NCBI GenBank assembly: GCA_020161935.1
Contig: JAIUNI010000010.1
Span: 210,561 to 274,560, forward strand
DNA from: Chloroflexota bacterium
GTDB taxonomy: Bacteria > Chloroflexota > Anaerolineae > Aggregatilineales > Phototrophicaceae
Length of the DNA stretch: 64,000 bases
Reading direction: 5' to 3'
Both the position numbers and the translations under genes were made by a program. Position 1 is the stretch's first letter. Every line of letters starts with the position of its first letter. The notes under the pieces are model-generated. The model saw nothing but the letters and a program-made list of their open reading frames with translations. It had not been told where the DNA came from and made no database searches. Positions 59,134 through 64,000 of the stretch are shown here, piece by piece.

Positions 59134-59838
59134 TCACGCTCGCGTAGCAAAGGTTTTACCACGCCGAATCGCCCAGTCAACGTAAAAGCTGCTCACTAGA
59201 TAGAAGATCGGGTAAGATAAGCTGACCAATATTAGGCGCGGATCAGGTTCTTCTTGAACGAGCAGAATGGTAATCAGCGCCGCCCATATGAGCGAGAGTA
59301 TCCAGTTGGTTTTGCTAAAGAGCGGGTTTTTGCTGGGGTACAAGTAGCGCGTGGGAATAAACGACAGGATGCCGGGGATGACAACCATCAGCACCGCGAC
59401 GACCGGCTGCGGTTGTAACCAGAATAAATAGAGGGCAATCGCGTTCCAATAGCTCGGAAAACCGAGGAAAAAAGCATCATCGGTTTTCATGTTGGTCTGC
59501 CCGTAGGCGTACAACGCGGCGATGACCGGTACTGCCGTCCAAATGACGTTCGGCAGCAGGTTTTGCGAGGCCATGATGAACACCGGAACCCAAACGTAAG
59601 TCAGCACGTCGATCACATTGTCGATCATCGCGCCGTCGAAGTTCGGCAGTACACGCCGCACACCCACTCGCCGCGCGAGGATGCCATCGGTGCCGTCAAT
59701 CAGCATGGCGATGCCGAGTAAGAAGAAGGCATGACGCGGTTGCCCCTGCGCTGCCCAGTAAAGCGCGAACATCCCCACTATGCCACCGGACGCAGTATAA
59801 AGGTGTACTAGCCATGCAGCAATTTTTTGTTTGGGCAT
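59134..59838 (-). CDS. CDP-alcohol phosphatidyltransferase, phosphatidylcholine-synthase-like
   Basis: A 234-residue membrane enzyme with about six to eight helices. The catalytic motif is the Pcs variant, DGTDGILARR...NFDGAMIDNVID (about 48-76), not the standard form with AR and G at fixed spacing. NMKTDDAFFLGFPSYWNAIA near 116 is also Pcs-like. Pcs joins choline to CDP-diacylglycerol; other alcohols are possible. It lies between serA and phosphatase genes, so serine or another phospho-alcohol might feed it (inference). Confidence 0.85.
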   Translation of the reverse strand: MPKQKIAAWLVHLYTASGGIVGMFALYWAAQGQPRHAFFLLGIAMLIDGTDGILARRVGVRRVLPNFDGAMIDNVIDVLTYVWVPVFIMASQNLLPNVIWTAVPVIAALYAYGQTNMKTDDAFFLGFPSYWNAIALYLFWLQPQPVVAVLMVVIPGILSFIPTRYLYPSKNPLFSKTNWILSLIWAALITILLVQEEPDPRLILVSLSYPIFYLVSSFYVDWAIRRGKTFATRA

Positions 59839-59860
59839 GAAAATGTCCTAATTGGGATTG

Positions 59861-60529
59861 CTAATGAACCTGTTGAAGATGATGTAACACGTCGTGCAGG
59901 TTATGGAAAAGGTGGTCGGTGATTCCAGCGAAGGCTTCCCAACGGGTGTGGGAGAGATCCGGCACAGCGTAGCACGTCATTCCGGCGGCGATGGCGGCTC
60001 TGGCTCCGTTGGTGCTATCTTCCAAGGCGAGGCAGCGCGTCGGTTCGACGTTCAGCAGCTTGGCGGCTTCGAGGTAGACATGCGGTTCGGGTTTGCCCGC
60101 TAGCAGGTGTTCGGCGGAGCATAGCACGGGAATAGCGGTTTCCCAGCGGTTGCTCTTAACCACCGCCTCGATGATCGCCCCCGGTGAACTGGACGCGATG
60201 GCGACCGGAATTTTAGTCTTGACGGCAAATTGAATGATTTCTTCCGCACCCGCCATCGGCTTGGCCTTCACAGGGATGAGCTTGAGCATTCGCCCGATCA
60301 CGTCGATTTGCAGTTCATCCAATGTCGCCGGAATGTTGTAGCGCTCTTTTAACCGACCGAGGAAAACATCGTTGCGTAAGCCGACTAGCCCCATTCGCAC
60401 GTCGGCATCAAGGGTAACGTTATATTGACCGAGCATGTCCGTTTCGGCTTCTTCCCAAACGGGTTCTGTATCGACGAGCAAACCATCCATGTCGAAAATG
60501 ATGGCATCAAACTCACGGTAACGGGTCAT
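59861..60529 (-). CDS. HAD-family phosphatase/phosphomutase
   Basis: A 222-residue HAD subfamily I enzyme with an alpha-helical cap. Motif I FDMDGLLVDTEP (about 12-23, catalytic Asps), motif II ASSSP near 113, motif III Lys in LLAGKPEPHVY near 143 and motif IV ALEDSTNGARAA near 168. It resembles sugar-phosphatases such as 2-deoxyglucose-6-phosphatase and beta-phosphoglucomutase. Its start overlaps the upstream phosphoserine-phosphatase-like stop as ATGA. Confidence 0.92.
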   Translation of the reverse strand: MTRYREFDAIIFDMDGLLVDTEPVWEEAETDMLGQYNVTLDADVRMGLVGLRNDVFLGRLKERYNIPATLDELQIDVIGRMLKLIPVKAKPMAGAEEIIQFAVKTKIPVAIASSSPGAIIEAVVKSNRWETAIPVLCSAEHLLAGKPEPHVYLEAAKLLNVEPTRCLALEDSTNGARAAIAAGMTCYAVPDLSHTRWEAFAGITDHLFHNLHDVLHHLQQVH

Positions 60530-61371
60530 GTTGTCTCGAATGCTTTCTGATAGGCGGTTTGGAGTTCAGTATTTTGAAAGGTCATACCTGCTGACTGAGC
60601 CAGCGACAAACCTTTGTTAAAGAGTTCCTTGTACGGGGTATTGAGAAGCCGTGCATAACCGGCTGGGCCTGCCGCTAACGGTAAGATTGGTGCCAGTGAA
60701 TTGACCGACACGAATACGTCTGAGCCGTTCACCACTTTGTCGCGCTTCACCACCCCGCCAAAACCGACAAATAAATCCACGACCGGGCGGGTGGCTAAGT
60801 CCGACGCGCCATCCCCCACCATGAGCCGCCGTCCGTGTTTACCGGCTGCCAACGACTGAATAATCGCGGGTTTACCACTGGATACCGTCAGCGGGCCTTC
60901 ATTGTAGTCTAAATAGGTTTGACGGTGCTGGGTTTGGGGTTGGTGATACTGCCACCAATCACCGGAAAGTTCGTTGTATTCCAATTCGACGGCGCGGATG
61001 TTTTCGGGTCCTACACCGAGGCGCTTCCCAAAGCCGCGTACCGGTTCAGCTAACCCGCCGCTGACGATAAATACCTGCTTGCCTAATGCTTTGAGCGCGT
61101 TGATAACGGCTTGGGCATCCGGTACGAGGGTTTCCCAGTAGCGTTCTTCAATGGCCTTCAGTTCGCCCCGCGTCGGGCGGATAGCCTGCAACCGTTTGCC
61201 GTAAACTTCACTGAGATCGAGGTCGCCGTTCATGGCTTTGTCGGTCAATACGCCCACGCGCCATTCTTTCCCTTTGAAGCGTGCAAGTTCATCAATGCCT
61301 TCGATTGATGACAGCGTGCTATCACAATCGAAAAAGATGAGGTCAAAACTTGTCCAGCGGGTTGCATCCAT
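60526..61371 (-). CDS. Phosphoserine-phosphatase-like HAD enzyme
   Basis: A 281-residue protein with HAD motif I FFDCDSTLSSIEGIDELA (about 13-30), the DxDST form typical of SerB. Motif II SGGLAEP follows near 99 and motif III/IV reads KPAIIQSLAAGKHGRRLMVGDGASDLAT near 167-194. It should release phosphate from phosphoserine in the last step of serine synthesis, which fits serA two genes downstream on the same strand. The extra C-terminal 60 residues (LPLAAGPAGYARLL onward) are not standard. First gene of the minus-strand run to 54688. Confidence 0.88.
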   Translation of the reverse strand: MDATRWTSFDLIFFDCDSTLSSIEGIDELARFKGKEWRVGVLTDKAMNGDLDLSEVYGKRLQAIRPTRGELKAIEERYWETLVPDAQAVINALKALGKQVFIVSGGLAEPVRGFGKRLGVGPENIRAVELEYNELSGDWWQYHQPQTQHRQTYLDYNEGPLTVSSGKPAIIQSLAAGKHGRRLMVGDGASDLATRPVVDLFVGFGGVVKRDKVVNGSDVFVSVNSLAPILPLAAGPAGYARLLNTPYKELFNKGLSLAQSAGMTFQNTELQTAYQKAFETT

Positions 61372-61486
61372 AGATTGAGTGTTAATCTCCTTAAAAGTTA
61401 GAAGCCGTTTGAAAAGGAGGTTTGGGGTTCATCGGACGCGATGTATCACGCCCCTACACGAAATTCGCCTCACAAACGCGCGTTGT

Positions 61487-61512
61487 TGTAGGGACAGCAT
61501 ACTGACTGTCCG
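61487..61512. repeat. 26-base hairpin repeat, copy 3 (inverted, diverged loop)
   Basis: The reverse complement begins CGGACAG and ends TGCTGTCCCTACA, matching copies 1 and 2 at both ends and differing only in the six-base centre. Confidence 0.7.
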
Positions 61513-61730
61513 GTATTTCAGAACTTCTCAACTGGTTTCTTAGGAACATTCTACCTATTACCTGCCTTTTTGTGAACCCTTCGGGACTTTAAGATTTCTT
61601 AACTCGAGATGAGCAGCACCCCCAAATAGTGGGGTGTGGTCTCGCTCATAGAGGTAAACTCTATTGAGTTGTACAGCGTATTTGTGCATAATGCGTATAT
61701 GTCTTGATATATTTTTGACACTTTCCCAGT

Positions 61731-61763
61731 CTCAAGGTTCTAGTACTATTGTGGCTGGGAAAG
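61731..61763 (+). promoter_or_regulatory. Leader hairpin of the KimA-like gene
   Basis: A perfect 9-bp stem (CTTTCCCAG with CTGGGAAAG) and a 15-base loop, 49 bases before the start codon. No T run follows, so it is more likely a protein- or ligand-binding or stability element than a terminator. Confidence 0.45.
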
Positions 61764-61812
61764 TTCGTTGTATAAGTATGGTTAAACCATTACTATCGAG
61801 AGTGCCCACAAT

Positions 61813-63753
61813 ATGAATGTCGGACGTATGCTTCTAGGAAAGCCGCTGGCGACCAAAGATTTGGCACACCAAGCCATTAGTAAACCGGTCGGATTAGCGG
61901 TTTTTGCTTCAGATGCTCTTTCTTCCACCGCTTACGCCACTGAAGAAATCTTGATTATCCTGTCATTAGCGGGAACAGGCGCGGCGATACTCGGTATATC
62001 GATACCTATTGCTATAGCCATTGCTATTTTGCTAACGATTGTGACGATTTCTTACCGGCAGACGATTTTTGCTTATCCGAACGGCGGTGGTGCATACATC
62101 GTCGCGCGTGATAACTTTGGTGAAGTCCCCGCCCAAATCGCCGGTGCGGCGCTTTTAACCGACTACATCCTCACAGTCGCGGTGAGTGTTTCGTCCGGTG
62201 TCGCGCAGATTACCTCTGCGTTCCCCGGTCTCTTACCCTATAAGGTCGTGATCGCGGTGGCGGTTATCCTGCTGATGACGGTGGTTAACCTGCGTGGCGT
62301 GAAAGAAAGTGGACAAATCTTCGCGATTCCCACGTACTTCTTCTTGGGTATCATGTTCTTTACCCTCGGTGTCGCAGCGGTGAAGTACTTCACGGGCAGC
62401 TTAGGCGTAGTCGGCGATGTGGATGTTATCCATCACACGGCCTTAGACTCGCTGACCGTTTTCTTGGTGCTGCGTGCCTTCTCTAGCGGTTGTACGGCGC
62501 TAACAGGTATCGAAGCCATTTCCAACGGTATCACCGCCTTTAAGAAGCCCAGCAGCAAGAATGCCGCCATCACGTTGGTGTGGATGAGCAGCATTCTCAT
62601 TACTCTGTTCTTGGGTATCACGCTGGTCGCTCATCAAATTGGTGCGCTGCCGAGTCACACTGAAACCGTCATCTCGCAGATTGCTCGTACCGTCTACGGT
62701 AAGGAGAGCGTCTTTTATCTGCTGATGCTGGCGGGTACGGCGCTGATCTTGTTGATGGCTGCCAATACGAGCTACGCGGACTTCCCGCGTTTGGCCGCTT
62801 TGCAGGCGGGTGACGGCTTCCTCCCGCGCCAATTGACCTTGCGTGGTGGTCGCCTCGTGTTTTCGTGGGGTATTTTGGTGCTGGCGTTGTTTGCCTCGCT
62901 GCTGGTGATCGTGGCGAACGCAACGACGACTGCGCTCATTCCCCTGTATGCCGTCGGTGTGTTCCTCAGCTTTACCCTCTCGCAAGCGGGTATGGTGGTT
63001 CGGGCGCGGCGCATTAGCAAGCTAAAACCCGGTGAAAAGATCAAGGGTCTCGAAACCGATCTCGAATATGACCCGCATTGGCGCAAACATATGATTGTCA
63101 GCGCCATTGGTGCGACTTGTACGTTCGTTGTTATGATCGTCTTTGCCGTGACCAAGTTTACATCCGGTGCGTGGCTCATCGTCATTCTCATTCCGTCATT
63201 GGTGTGGTGTTTCTTCCGCATTCATCGTCACTATAAGAGTGTCGCGAAGGCGCTGAGTTGGGATAGCGCACCGCCTGAACCCGCCACCCGTACCGTTCAA
63301 ACCTTGATTTTGATCGACGACGTTCATGCCGAGACGGTACGCTTAGTCAACTTTGCGAAGTCGCTGCAACACCCGTGGAAAGCTGTTCACGTTGCGATCA
63401 GCCCTGATAAGGCGAGGCTGGTGGAGGAGAAGTGGGCGAAGCGTATCGGTGAAGGTGAGTTGGTCGTCATTTCGTCACCATACCGTTTGCTGGCAGAACC
63501 TATTCAGGATTATGTCGAACACATTCAGGCCGAAAACCCCGGTTGTTATGTTCACATCATCATGGGCCACTTGGCGATGGATAGCTATTGGGGACAGCTC
63601 TTGCACCAGAATACGGCGCTCATCTTCAACCTCGCGCTGTCGCACATGGATCGCGTCGTCGTCACCACCGTACCGTACCAGATCCATCACGGTGGCATTG
63701 TTGGTGGGACGACTCCTCGGATGGACAGCGCACAGGCCACAGCACCTCAATAG
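61813..63753 (+). CDS. KimA-like potassium/proton symporter (APC superfamily)
   Basis: A 646-residue transporter. It follows B. subtilis KimA in order: GKPLATKDL near 9, FASDALSSTAYATEEILIIL near 31, SYRQTIFAYPNGGGAYIVARDNFGE near 77, LLTDYILTVAVSVSSG near 115, RAFSSGCTALTGIEAISNG near 219 and LIPLYAVGVFLSFTLSQ near 376. About twelve membrane helices are followed by a cytoplasmic domain of about 150 residues (TLILIDDVHAETVRLVNFAK onward) that in KimA takes part in dimerisation and regulation. Potassium uptake is inferred from the family. The gene has its own terminator. Confidence 0.88.
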   Translation: MNVGRMLLGKPLATKDLAHQAISKPVGLAVFASDALSSTAYATEEILIILSLAGTGAAILGISIPIAIAIAILLTIVTISYRQTIFAYPNGGGAYIVARDNFGEVPAQIAGAALLTDYILTVAVSVSSGVAQITSAFPGLLPYKVVIAVAVILLMTVVNLRGVKESGQIFAIPTYFFLGIMFFTLGVAAVKYFTGSLGVVGDVDVIHHTALDSLTVFLVLRAFSSGCTALTGIEAISNGITAFKKPSSKNAAITLVWMSSILITLFLGITLVAHQIGALPSHTETVISQIARTVYGKESVFYLLMLAGTALILLMAANTSYADFPRLAALQAGDGFLPRQLTLRGGRLVFSWGILVLALFASLLVIVANATTTALIPLYAVGVFLSFTLSQAGMVVRARRISKLKPGEKIKGLETDLEYDPHWRKHMIVSAIGATCTFVVMIVFAVTKFTSGAWLIVILIPSLVWCFFRIHRHYKSVAKALSWDSAPPEPATRTVQTLILIDDVHAETVRLVNFAKSLQHPWKAVHVAISPDKARLVEEKWAKRIGEGELVVISSPYRLLAEPIQDYVEHIQAENPGCYVHIIMGHLAMDSYWGQLLHQNTALIFNLALSHMDRVVVTTVPYQIHHGGIVGGTTPRMDSAQATAPQ

Positions 63754-63777
63754 ACTGAGCAGAACGAAGGCATAACT

Positions 63778-63805
63778 AAAAAAGGGCGATCATTCGCCCT
63801 TTTTG
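63778..63805 (+). terminator. Terminator after the transporter gene
   Basis: AAAAAAGGGCGA, a TCAT loop and TCGCCCTTTTTG: a strong stem with a T run, about 25 bases after the stop. Confidence 0.92.
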
Positions 63806-63847
63806 TTCGCCTTTTGCTAGTCGTTTCCCCTCATAAAAGTGACTCTA

Positions 63848-63890
63848 AAGTTTGTAAACTCTAACTATAACTGCTTCCTAAAATTTGTGC
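63848..63890 (+). promoter_or_regulatory. Operator-like element, copy 2
   Basis: AAGTTTGTAAACTCTAAC, a 14-base gap and AAAATTTGTGC repeat the two blocks seen at 24155-24194. Here they stand 15 bases before a gene start, a position suited to a promoter or operator. Confidence 0.45.
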
Positions 63891-63904
63891 AAAGAAAGAG
63901 ACAA

Positions 63905-64000
63905 ATGAGCGAAAAACCACTCCTCACGAAAAGCTCGAAAGACCGCATAGGCGAACGGATGAGCGGAATCAAGCAGGACAGTATGAAGGGTGGCATGATG
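63905..64000 (+). CDS. Unknown protein, partial (cut by window end)
   Basis: ATG 63905 opens a frame that continues beyond the window (32 codons visible). The visible N-terminus is hydrophilic and Lys/Met-rich (MSEKPLLTKSSKDRIGERMS). A weak AAAGAGACA ribosome-binding site precedes it, and the operator-like element at 63848 lies directly upstream. No function can be proposed. Confidence 0.5.
   Translation, partial: MSEKPLLTKSSKDRIGERMSGIKQDSMKGGMM

Larger units (their letters stand above)
61372..61812. other. Intergenic region with repeats and structured leader
   Basis: 441 bases between two divergent genes. It contains the third 26-base hairpin repeat, a CACCCC/GGGGTG hairpin (61617-61636) and a CTTTCCCAG/CTGGGAAAG stem with a 15-base loop (61731-61763) about 50 bases before the transporter start. 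None fits a known riboswitch class. Confidence 0.55.

Noticed and set aside
61372..61812. ydaO (c-di-AMP) riboswitch before the KimA-like gene
   Set aside because: The conserved purine-rich blocks of that class are absent; only simple hairpins are seen.

Overview
The window looks like a piece of a Chloroflexota chromosome, most likely Anaerolineae-like. This is inferred from several traits seen together: many lipoproteins and secreted proteins with Thr/Pro linkers, GCxxQPQPCW-type membrane proteins, Uma2 and DinB families, DUF1800/DUF1501 Tat proteins, an ETF:quinone-oxidoreductase-like Fe-S protein, and intergenic DNA full of short palindromic and heptamer repeats. No rRNA, tRNA, insertion sequence, prophage or CRISPR array was recognised. 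Region by region: 0-9 kb holds the start of an M42 peptidase gene, a response regulator/histidine kinase/TPR-lipoprotein operon, a DUF1800 and DUF1501 Tat-secreted pair, a secreted repeat protein and a GNAT enzyme. 9-16 kb holds a secreted beta-propeller protein, a dienelactone-hydrolase-like protein without its nucleophile, a MazG-like protein, lipB, a Uma2 protein and three paralogous membrane proteins interrupted by an SH3 protein. 16-23 kb (minus strand) holds lpd, envelope proteins, a PII-like protein coupled to a CPA2 antiporter, and a 2-oxoacid dehydrogenase E2. lipB, lpd and E2 belong to one lipoate-dependent system but are scattered. 24-29 kb holds a repeat-rich gap, the Fe-S oxidoreductase, DinB and a Flp-type pilin. 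29-37 kb holds hisS behind a leader that reads as a complete histidine attenuator, then malQ and a GH13 amylase flanking a 1.6 kb non-coding repeat island. 37-49 kb holds an aldolase, a hydrolase, a GAF histidine kinase/LuxR regulator pair, an FMN reductase, a multi-repeat SPFH protein, a subtilase, an rRNA/tRNA methyltransferase and a double-DinB protein. 50-52 kb holds infC-rpmI-rplT with a non-canonical infC start and a bL20 extended by a helix-hairpin-helix domain. 54-61 kb is a long minus-strand run: serB-like phosphatase, HAD phosphatase, Pcs-like CDP-alcohol transferase, serA, and two family-39-like glycosyltransferases. The window ends with a KimA-like potassium transporter and the start of an unknown gene. 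The strongest discovery candidate is the hisS leader at 29316-29422. It has an 11-residue peptide with three consecutive His codons, mutually exclusive pairings and a terminator, i.e. ribosome-mediated attenuation of an aminoacyl-tRNA synthetase gene. Other points of note are the AUC/AUA start of infC, an apparent CUG start of a glycosyltransferase, an interspersed repeat domesticated as coding sequence in two genes, and a strand-composition switch near 28-29 kb.
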